This document shows positions 35,138-41,474 of a DNA stretch of 64,000 bases, piece after piece. The notes under the pieces are model-generated. The model ran no database searches. It was not told the DNA's origin and was given only the letters and a program-made list of their open reading frames with translations. Numbering within the stretch: position 1 is the first letter of the stretch; each line of letters begins with the position of its first letter. The position numbers and the translations under genes are program-made. This stretch comes from an uncultured Bacteroidales bacterium (GTDB lineage Bacteria > Bacteroidota > Bacteroidia > Bacteroidales > Bacteroidaceae). The DNA lies in contig CACWTU010000002.1 of assembly GCA_902763885.1 (NCBI GenBank), positions 62,001 to 126,000 on the forward strand, given 5' to 3'.

Positions 35138-35659
35138 ATGAAAATCCGTAGGAGAAAGAATATAATCCTCCTGTTTACAATGCTGCTTTTGCAAGCAGCT
35201 GCTGTCTATGTGTCTGCTCAGGATAACAATTCTGAAGGTAATAATTCAGGCGTGTCGGAGCATGTAGCCTACATTCATACAGGAGTCTGGGTGTCAAATG
35301 GCTCATATCGAATAACTTATCACGCTAAAACCGATTCCGGGCAAGTTAATATGCAGGTAACCTTCCTGTTTGATAAATATAAATTTAAGGAAAGGAAGAA
35401 GCACAATTATATAAGATACAAAAAGAAATACAAGCAATTGTATTTGGACAAATACGGTGAGATATTCCTGGATGTTGCGGATTGGATATATACCAAAACA
35501 GATCTTCTTGATAAAAACCAGCGCATAACTTATTTCATTAAGAATGATGTGAAAAAGCCTGATTTGTCCTATTATGAAGGGCATTATTGGGTTACGATGA
35601 ATGAAACGCACATTACTGCGGAAAACATGATTTCCCTATTTCAGGAAATCTATAGATAA
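35138..35659 (+). CDS. Secreted protein of unknown function
   Basis: 173 residues. The signal peptide (NIILLFTMLLLQAAAVYVSAQ) closely resembles those of the other proteins preceded by the TTGCAAC motif. The mature part is rich in Lys and Tyr, with a basic stretch around residues 85-105, and shows no known motif. It is AT-rich compared with the core genes. Upstream control by the shared motif places it with the FISUMP proteins at 30963 and 37736 in a probable regulon. It may be a small adhesin or host-interaction protein; this is inference from secretion and context only. Confidence 0.65.
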   Translation: MKIRRRKNIILLFTMLLLQAAAVYVSAQDNNSEGNNSGVSEHVAYIHTGVWVSNGSYRITYHAKTDSGQVNMQVTFLFDKYKFKERKKHNYIRYKKKYKQLYLDKYGEIFLDVADWIYTKTDLLDKNQRITYFIKNDVKKPDLSYYEGHYWVTMNETHITAENMISLFQEIYR

Positions 35660-35681
35660 CTATCCCGTGCACGTGAAAGCA

Positions 35682-35702
35682 GTACAATTGGGGACTGTCC
35701 CC
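35682..35702 (+). repeat. Degenerate copy of the GGGGAC palindrome
   Basis: GTACAATTGGGGACTGTCCC keeps the left arm, but the right arm continues CGGAC instead of AATTGTAC, so only the inner four pairs remain. It looks like a decayed or truncated family member. Confidence 0.6.
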
Positions 35703-35793
35703 GGACTAAGAAAAAGTAGGTGGATCTTCTTCATAAGTTTGAAAAAGAAATCCAGAGTTCATTCCTTTCGCAGGAACTCAAGGCATCTTATAT

Positions 35794-35823
35794 AGCACAA
35801 AAGTATCGAGCACAAAAGTATCG
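35794..35823 (+). repeat. Tandem duplication of a 15-bp unit
   Basis: AGCACAAAAGTATCG occurs twice with no gap, in the noncoding gap before gene 35927. The adjacent sequence contains a fragment of the hairpin at 34936. Confidence 0.8.
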
Positions 35824-35893
35824 TTTCCCTGTGTCACATTTATGTTTTATTATAAAATGTGCCTTTAACACAAGACGCATTTTCCGTATAAAT

Positions 35894-35917
35894 CAGTTTA
35901 GATAGCAAACAACCAAA
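35894..35917 (+). repeat. 24-bp leader repeat, copy 2
   Basis: One base differs from 33651-33674, at the same 9-nt distance before a start codon. It points to duplication of a 5' region or a shared control element. Confidence 0.75.
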
Positions 35918-35926
35918 GAAATTTCT

Positions 35927-36292
35927 ATGAAGATTCGTAGAATCAAAATATGGCTCTCCCGCAGGTGGAGTCACGTGGTTTCAGGCGTAACGCTTTTGCT
36001 GCTTTCTCTGTTTTGCAACTCCTGTAAGACTACTTCGGCCGTTAACCGTTCTCAAGTAAACACCAAGGATGCTGTATCTGTAAAAAGAGATACAGTTGCT
36101 CTGACTCAGCTCACAGCCGATATGATAGATAAAGTTCGTGCGTATCCCAAAGAGAGCGATCTTTATAGACAGACGGCATATGGGCCACCGGAATTGGTCA
36201 GGAAAGTGGGAAAGCAAAATAAAAAAATGGTGAGGAAATTGGAAAAGCAAAATAAAAAAGAACGCCGCAAAGCAAGAAGAGCCGAAAAATAA
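35927..36292 (+). CDS. Small basic lipoprotein-like protein
   Basis: 121 residues. An arginine-rich N-terminus precedes a membrane segment ending in LFCNSCKTTSAV, a plausible lipobox. The C-terminal 35 residues are extremely rich in Lys and Arg (RKVGKQNKKMVRKLEKQNKK), which could bind LPS, nucleic acid or other polyanions. I know no family for it. It lies 19 nt before the plug-repeat gene and likely shares its transcript. Its leader matches that of gene 33684. Confidence 0.6.
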   Translation: MKIRRIKIWLSRRWSHVVSGVTLLLLSLFCNSCKTTSAVNRSQVNTKDAVSVKRDTVALTQLTADMIDKVRAYPKESDLYRQTAYGPPELVRKVGKQNKKMVRKLEKQNKKERRKARRAEK

Positions 36293-36311
36293 ATCTTAAT
36301 TTTATTGCATT

Positions 36312-37565
36312 ATGAGTAAGAGAGTCCTTCTGTTTATATTGGCATCGGTGCTCATGTCATTCTGCATTTCTGCACAGGATTATTCAGTTAAAGGTTCGGT
36401 TTGGGATTTTGATACAGCAGAACCTATTTGTTCGGTAGCAGTATCAGTTTATCAGATAACTGGAAACGACACCATATTTTGTGGCGGTGATACTACAGAT
36501 GACAACGGCTCTTTCACCATTGGTAATCTTAAAGCCGGCGACTATGTACTACGTACTATATTTGATTATTATTTCAATGCCCCCAAAAACTTTACACTCA
36601 GTCCTGGCACATACATCAAAGACCTTGGTAAAATAACTATGAGATACGGAAAAGGCGACCCGGATCCTGCTATTAAGGCCTTAAGAGTAAAGATAGTTGA
36701 ACCTAAATCGTTTTTTGATTCCGCGTTATATGATGAAAAAGCGTCTGCAGAAGAAGTTATCAGGAGGAATCCGGATGCTTGGAAGATTAATGATAATGGT
36801 GTCCTGGAGGTAAATGGTAAAGAAGTACATCAAATGGTTGTAAACGGTAAGGTTGTCTTTAGCGAGGATGACACCATAACAGACGCTGCACGGCTCTTAG
36901 AAGAAATTACTCGTAGAGTCAATGCTAATAATCACCCTGTCGAGCCTGTTGTTGCTCGTATAGAAGACTATGAGTTTTTACCTGATTCAGTCTTTACTCC
37001 ATATAGACTACCTGTAGGAGAGTCTATTGAACAACTGATTCGCAAACTTCCGGGAGTAGAGGTACATGATGACGGTAGCGTCACAGTAGACGGTAAGCCT
37101 ATATTAAACCGTGCGCGTAAAGTAAGGAAAAATGAGTTTGTAATGGAGGTTGAATCCGTGTCTGAGGATGATAAGGCTCAATCAGATGCCAGTGCTTATC
37201 CGTATAAATTAAAGACATATAAAATATCAGAGGGTACCACATTAAAGGATTTCCTGTCTCAACTTCCGGGAGTAAAGGAGAATAAAGACGGTAAACTCAT
37301 TACAAAAAAACAGAAAAAGACAGTTTCAAAGATAATTTTTAATGACAGAACCGTATATGGGGAAATACAAGGCTTCAAGTATCCTGAAGACTATAAACTT
37401 AAAAGCGGAACCATCATTATCACAATAGAAGACAAGAAATTCTATGATGAAATCCCTTGGTTGTCAGTTCCCGATGACCTCCCTGAAGGATATGCACAAC
37501 TGATGATCCGTTATTATCCGGGTGAGAACGTAAAACAAGCCCTCAGTCACATAATAGTCCGATAG
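36312..37565 (+). CDS. Secreted protein of repeated TonB-plug-like units without a barrel
   Basis: 417 residues with a signal peptide (to about residue 21). A carboxypeptidase-regulatory-like domain (about 25-112) is followed by units resembling the plug-region N-terminus of Bacteroidetes outer-membrane beta-barrel proteins: unit 1 about 135-183 (GVLEVNGKEVHQMVVNGKVVF), unit 2 about 225-265 (IEQLIRKLPGVEVHDDG), unit 3 about 297-350 (LKDFLSQLPGVKENKDG). The last residues, PGENVKQALSHI, look like the beginning of a fourth. No transmembrane barrel follows. This could be a soluble decoy, an adaptor for TonB systems or a remnant of domain shuffling. Confidence 0.68.
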   Translation: MSKRVLLFILASVLMSFCISAQDYSVKGSVWDFDTAEPICSVAVSVYQITGNDTIFCGGDTTDDNGSFTIGNLKAGDYVLRTIFDYYFNAPKNFTLSPGTYIKDLGKITMRYGKGDPDPAIKALRVKIVEPKSFFDSALYDEKASAEEVIRRNPDAWKINDNGVLEVNGKEVHQMVVNGKVVFSEDDTITDAARLLEEITRRVNANNHPVEPVVARIEDYEFLPDSVFTPYRLPVGESIEQLIRKLPGVEVHDDGSVTVDGKPILNRARKVRKNEFVMEVESVSEDDKAQSDASAYPYKLKTYKISEGTTLKDFLSQLPGVKENKDGKLITKKQKKTVSKIIFNDRTVYGEIQGFKYPEDYKLKSGTIIITIEDKKFYDEIPWLSVPDDLPEGYAQLMIRYYPGENVKQALSHIIVR

Positions 37566-37660
37566 TAAATCTTTTAAAGAAGACAAATTGAGTTGAGTTC
37601 CTCTGTCAGGTTCTGTACATGAAAATAGGTCAGAGAACAAAGGAACCCGCGATATAACGA

Positions 37661-37718
37661 TTGCAACAGTTTTGCAACGCCTAATTCTTGGCCTTTGCTT
37701 ATTTGAGTGATACTTTTG
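37661..37718 (+). promoter_or_regulatory. Double TTGCAAC motif plus -7 box before gene 37736
   Basis: TTGCAAC at 37661 and 37672, ending GCC at 37681; -7 box TACTTTTG at 37711-37718. The gap is 30 nt, as in the other two copies. The predicted start near 37725 leaves a very short leader before ATG 37736. Confidence 0.65.
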
Positions 37719-37735
37719 TCACAAATTCAATTCTG

Positions 37736-39016
37736 ATGAAAGCGTCAAAACTCATATTCCTAGCATTGCTGCTGTTCCTGCAGACAGTTGTTACTTGCGT
37801 GTTTGCACAAGACTATGACGGTAGGGAGTATTTCTGTTTAAGAGTAAAGTGGGGCAAGCCTGAGACTCCTAAAGAGGGCGAAATCATTCCACCCATATAT
37901 AATATTCTTGCCGATGATTATATCTGTGGCTACACGGTTAACGGAATATGGGATTTTTATCCTTACGGTATTTATCTTATGCGTGATAATGACGGTTACA
38001 TGATGGTGCTTAAATACTATTGTGATGATGATCAGGTACAGTCCGATACAATCCGTATTGATTCCAAACTGGCTAACCGTCTGCATGCATCGGTCAAGAA
38101 GACCCTTAAAAGAGCAGTTAAAAATACTACAATCCCCTGGTCTGAGATGGGAAGTCCTAATGTAACCGTATTTACAAAAAAGATGGCGGCAGACAGAACA
38201 ATTGACCAAATCCCGGACAGCCTTTGGTTAGAGCAGTACCTCAAGTTCAATCATACTCCTGTAAGGCCCCGCTGGGCACCAAAGCCCATTAGTGATGAGG
38301 AAATGGAGGAATTCTTACGTCAGGGTGGACAGATAATAGAAATGGATACAACATGGTTCTATCTTGTTCCGGCAGGCGCTCAGCAATCCAAAAACATGGA
38401 GAATGGCCACGAGTACGTTGACCTGGGCCTGAACGTCAAATGGGCCACATGTAACGTAGGGGCCGATAAGCCAGAGGGTTACGGTGATTATTATGCCTGG
38501 GGTGAGACGGAACCCAAATCAGAATATACATGGGAAAACTACCGGTTCCGCATCAGTGGTGACGATTTCTTTAAAAATATCAAGCTCTCTAAGTATAACA
38601 CGGATATTATCACTGGGGTTGTAGACAGTTTAACCACACTTGAAATGATTGATGATGCTGCTCACGTCAGGTGGGGCGGGAACTGGCGTATGCCTACAGT
38701 AGATGAGTTCCGGGAACTTATGGACAGCTGTACATGGACTTGGACTACAATTAATGGGGTTAACGGATACAAGGTAACAAGCAATATGCATGGTTATACG
38801 GATCGGTCAATATTTCTGCCTGCTGTCGGTTGGGGTAACGCAAACTTCAACAATAGACAGGATGATCACGGACTTTACTGGTCCAGTTCTCTCAGGCCGT
38901 CCAGTCCTAACTCTCCTAATTGTCCGTATGTTATCAGCTTTGCCTCGGGCGGTTTTAGTTTGGGAGCCAGTGCTCAATTCAACGGTTATCCTATCCGTCC
39001 GGTCTGCCCTAAATAA
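37736..39016 (+). CDS. Secreted protein with unknown N-terminal region and one FISUMP domain
   Basis: About 426 residues starting MKASKLIFLALLLFLQ, a signal peptide; the longer frame back to 37688 would run through the promoter box. The N-terminal 200 residues have no recognised family. From about residue 220 a FISUMP domain begins (EYVDLGLNVKWATCNVGADKP, then WRMPTVDEF and SIFLPAVG, ending YPIRPVCPK). The signal peptide and FISUMP DNA are close to those of the next gene, 6 nt downstream, so this is a tandem duplicate with an added N-terminal region. The TTGCAAC motif likely controls both genes. Confidence 0.8.
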   Translation: MKASKLIFLALLLFLQTVVTCVFAQDYDGREYFCLRVKWGKPETPKEGEIIPPIYNILADDYICGYTVNGIWDFYPYGIYLMRDNDGYMMVLKYYCDDDQVQSDTIRIDSKLANRLHASVKKTLKRAVKNTTIPWSEMGSPNVTVFTKKMAADRTIDQIPDSLWLEQYLKFNHTPVRPRWAPKPISDEEMEEFLRQGGQIIEMDTTWFYLVPAGAQQSKNMENGHEYVDLGLNVKWATCNVGADKPEGYGDYYAWGETEPKSEYTWENYRFRISGDDFFKNIKLSKYNTDIITGVVDSLTTLEMIDDAAHVRWGGNWRMPTVDEFRELMDSCTWTWTTINGVNGYKVTSNMHGYTDRSIFLPAVGWGNANFNNRQDDHGLYWSSSLRPSSPNSPNCPYVISFASGGFSLGASAQFNGYPIRPVCPK

Positions 39017-39021
39017 CAATT

Positions 39022-39714
39022 ATGAAAGCGTCAAAATTCATATTCCTTGTATTGTTGCTGTTCCTCTATGTTTCAGTTAGTGCTCAGCAACGCAACAACG
39101 TGGAGAACGGCCACGAGTACGTTGACCTGGGGCTGAGCGTAAAGTGGGCCACCTGTAATGTGGGGGCCAGCAAGCCTGAGGAGGCTGGTTGTCACAATGC
39201 GTGGGGTGAGCTTGAAGAGAAGGATAATTATATTGTAGAAAATTATAAGTTCTATGATAGTGATGATTACTATCGTATCAACAAATACAATAGTAATAGT
39301 TTGGATGGGAAGGATGGTTTTACCGATGATAAAATGATTCTTGACCCCGAAGATGATGTGGCACATGTAAAATGGGGCGGAAAATGGCGTATGCCTACAG
39401 CTGAGGAATGGGAAGAACTAATGGAGGATTGTGCGTGGAAATGGGTAGAAGTAAACGGGATGGGAGGTTATAGAATTAGCGGTAAGAAACCCGGTTATAA
39501 AGACCGCTCCATATTCCTGCCCGCTTCAGGCAGCTATCTTAGAATGGAAAATGAGTTTGATTTATTTGGAAACAGAGGAGATTATTGGTCAAGTTCACGC
39601 TCTACTGAAAATTATTACAGACCGGCATCTGGTTTCTTTATAGACCGTTTTGAGTACAAGAAATCTGTTACTTCTCGCCATCTGCCCAAATCCGTCCGTC
39701 CAGTCTGCCCGTAA
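39022..39714 (+). CDS. Secreted single-domain FISUMP protein
   Basis: 230 residues: signal peptide (MKASKFIFLVLLLFLYVSVSAQ) followed directly by one complete FISUMP domain (GHEYVDLGLSVKWATCNVGA, WRMPTAEEW, SIFLPASG, SVRPVCP at the end). It is the minimal form of the family in this window. It follows gene 37736 after 6 nt, in the same operon. The stop lies 2 nt before repeat R2. An extracellular carbohydrate- or host-binding role is plausible but not shown by the sequence. Confidence 0.82.
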   Translation: MKASKFIFLVLLLFLYVSVSAQQRNNVENGHEYVDLGLSVKWATCNVGASKPEEAGCHNAWGELEEKDNYIVENYKFYDSDDYYRINKYNSNSLDGKDGFTDDKMILDPEDDVAHVKWGGKWRMPTAEEWEELMEDCAWKWVEVNGMGGYRISGKKPGYKDRSIFLPASGSYLRMENEFDLFGNRGDYWSSSRSTENYYRPASGFFIDRFEYKKSVTSRHLPKSVRPVCP

Positions 39715-39716
39715 TA

Positions 39717-39871
39717 CGCGAGAAAACGTATTGGGGCGAAGCAAGTATGCGAGCGAGAGCGGTCCCGGAGGGCCGCCCTGTTCGCTGTGGCGAACTAAAA
39801 AAAGGAAAGGGTTCGGCCCCGGCGGCGGGTACAAGAAAAGGGAGGTCCGAAAACCTCCCTTTCTTGTACCC
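39717..39871 (+). repeat. Dispersed repeat R2 with tRNA-Leu-terminator-like hairpin
   Basis: GCGAGAAAACGTATTGGGGC, the GCGG/CCGC stem, GTTCGCTGTGGCGAAC (39780-39795), then GGTTCGGCCCCGGC and a 19-bp hairpin (arms 39827-39846 and 39853-39871, one bulged A). The hairpin half is nearly identical to the tRNA-Leu 3'/terminator region in R3, but there is no tRNA here. R2 and R3 flank the RhuM-Fic gene as direct repeats. Confidence 0.82.
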
Positions 39872-39945
39872 TGAAGGATACCTGTTTTCGAACCAGACTC
39901 ATAGAGGAGCTGGATGTGCTGTGCAGACTGGCAGCGAAGTATAAG
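39865..39945 (+). repeat. 81-bp repeat T2 (copy of T1 at 30791)
   Basis: The same length as T1, with five substitutions. The shared frame continues to TAG at 39955-39957. It begins inside the R2 hairpin, while T1 begins directly after the hairpin at 30756, so T elements appear linked to a preceding palindrome. Confidence 0.7.
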
Positions 39946-39953
39946 CGGTTCTG

Positions 39954-40940
39954 TTAGTTGTTTTGGTTAATAAGGTTAACCACAACTTTAACCATGATAT
40001 CCTTTTCCTCGGGGCGGCTCTCAGCAATCATCAATGTAAGAGCGACCAGTGTGTTATCGGGCAAACGTTTAGAGCCATCGGGTCTGTAAAGGATACGGTT
40101 CTCATTGAGGAACCAAAGGAACAATGTTGCAGCAATGCGCTTGTTGCCGTCACTGAAAGAGTGGTTCTTGGTTACCAGATAAAGTAGCATAGCAGCCTTC
40201 TCCTCCACACTGGGGTAGAGTTCTTCTCCTCCAAATGTCTGGTAGATTTGTCCGATGCTGCTCTTGAAAGAATCATCTTTCTCATTGCCGAACAGGGTGG
40301 AGCCACCAAACCGGTTGCGTAGCTTTACGATCTCTTCCATAGCGTTTTCATAGGTAGCATGGAAACGTTCCTCTTGGGTGGTTTGGCTAATTGTCAAACG
40401 CTGATAGTCGTAGTTATCAAGCGTATCCAGTGCGTATGTGTAGTCAGTTACTACTTCGAACAGGGCGTTGGTCTCATCGGTTGAAATTAGGGGCTGATTC
40501 TGGATTGTACGTCCAAGCATACTCACCAGTTGGCGTAGTTCGGCAATCTGCTCACGGCGCATGCGCTCGTTAACGGCATAACCCTTGATGAGATATTGTT
40601 TCAATACTTCATTGGCCCACTGGCGGAATCTTACTCCTCGTTTGGAGTTGACTTTATATCCAACCGAAATGATCATATCGAGATTAAACATAGTAATCTC
40701 ACGGTTAACAGTACGTTTACCTTCTTGCCGAACCTGTCGGATTTTCCGACATGTTGATTTTTCATTCAATTCTCCATCCGTATAGATATTTTGAATGTGT
40801 TCAATGATGTTTGTTCTAGAGGACTTGAATAGATCGGCCATTTGAGTTTGTGTAAGCCATACGGTATCATTCTCAAGACGGACATCAATCTGAGTACGTC
40901 CATCATCTGTTTGGTAAATTAAGATTTTACTCTGTTCCAT
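39954..40940 (-). CDS. RhuM-like/Fic (Doc-type) fusion protein
   Basis: 328 residues. The N-terminal RhuM-like part (IYQTDDGRTQIDVRLENDTV, WLTQTQMADLFKSSRTNI, FNLDMIISVGYKVNSKRGVRFRQWAN) extends to about 125. The C-terminal Fic/Doc domain carries NHSFSDGNKRIAATLF (H260, F262, D264, N266, K267, R268). This is the Doc form, which transfers phosphate in phage P1 Doc, rather than the AMP-transferring HPFxxGNGR. No separate antitoxin gene is seen; the RhuM part may be regulatory. It is the only minus-strand protein gene in the island and is bracketed by R2 and R3, so probably mobile cargo. Confidence 0.88.
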   Translation of the reverse strand: MEQSKILIYQTDDGRTQIDVRLENDTVWLTQTQMADLFKSSRTNIIEHIQNIYTDGELNEKSTCRKIRQVRQEGKRTVNREITMFNLDMIISVGYKVNSKRGVRFRQWANEVLKQYLIKGYAVNERMRREQIAELRQLVSMLGRTIQNQPLISTDETNALFEVVTDYTYALDTLDNYDYQRLTISQTTQEERFHATYENAMEEIVKLRNRFGGSTLFGNEKDDSFKSSIGQIYQTFGGEELYPSVEEKAAMLLYLVTKNHSFSDGNKRIAATLFLWFLNENRILYRPDGSKRLPDNTLVALTLMIAESRPEEKDIMVKVVVNLINQNN

Positions 40941-41046
40941 ATTGTTATCTCATAATTATTATTGGTTTTTACAAAGGTAAGCAAAGAAACCAACCTTGTC
41001 AATTCTTTGCAAGCTTGTAATGATCATTTATAAAGATAAACCACCA

Positions 41047-41231
41047 GCGAGAAAACGTATTGGGGCGAACCCGGAGGGTGAGAGCGGTCCCGGAGGGCCG
41101 CCAAGCGACCATAGGGAGCGCGTTCGCTGTGGCGAACTAAAAAAAGGTATGGGTTCGGCCCCGGCTCTGGGTACAAGAAAAGGGAGGTTTTTGGACCTCC
41201 CTTTTCTTGTACCCAGAGCCGGGGTCGAACC
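41047..41231 (+). repeat. Dispersed repeat R3 forming a 37-bp inverted repeat with the tRNA-Leu 3' end
   Basis: It begins like R2 (GCGAGAAAACGTATTGGGGC), contains GTTCGCTGTGGCGAAC (41122-41137) and then an inverted repeat with arms 41152-41188 and 41195-41231 (one mismatch, loop TTTTGG). The right arm is the last 22 nt of tRNA-Leu plus its 15-nt downstream flank. The left arm is therefore an inverted copy of the tRNA end. The inner GGGAGGT/ACCTCCC stem is probably the tRNA terminator. Confidence 0.85.
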
Positions 41232-41291
41232 GGCACGGGTCGCCCCACTGGTGTTTGAGACCAGCGCGTCTACCGATTCCGCCATCTGGGC
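41210..41291 (-). tRNA. tRNA-Leu (anticodon CAA)
   Basis: 82 nt from GCCCAGA to TCTGGGT plus discriminator A. The acceptor pairs include one G-U at the end. The anticodon stem CTGGT/ACCAG encloses loop CTCAAAC, anticodon CAA, reading UUG. A long variable region and T-arm GCCGGTTCGACCCCGGC support a class II tRNA-Leu. CCA is not encoded. Its 3' flank is the R3 inverted repeat. Confidence 0.93.
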
Positions 41292-41388
41292 TTGGTATCA
41301 AAACCGCCGCGAAGGTACAACAATTTGCTGAAACAATGTGGAACCGGCAGGATTTTTTTGCTTTGGCGCGTTTTTAACAGCCAATTGC

Positions 41389-41418
41389 TTGCCGATATCC
41401 AAATAAGCATTATCTTCG
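41389..41418 (+). promoter_or_regulatory. Promoter upstream of manC
   Basis: TTG (41389-41391) and TATCTTCG (41411-41418), spaced by 19 nt. The -7 box has C in place of the last T of TAnnTTTG. Confidence 0.5.
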
Positions 41419-41474
41419 TAACAGACTATCCATAGATAAGGATTCATTACCAACACGATTATAAGAAGTACTAT

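Larger units (their letters stand above)
40941..41474. other. Intergenic region holding R3, tRNA-Leu and the manC promoter
   Basis: This 533-nt stretch contains a short AT-rich leader of the RhuM-Fic gene, repeat R3 (41047-41231), tRNA-Leu (41210-41291) and the manC promoter (41389-41418). Apart from these nothing is recognisable. Confidence 0.6.

Noticed and set aside
35720-35905. 61-codon frame before the small lipoprotein gene
   Set aside because: It is made largely of the 15-bp tandem duplication and a hairpin fragment; no start context.
39595-39874. Frames on both strands over R2, and similar ones over R3 (40996-41331)
   Set aside because: They exist only because the GC-rich repeats and tRNA region lack stops; the R3 frames run through the tRNA-Leu gene.
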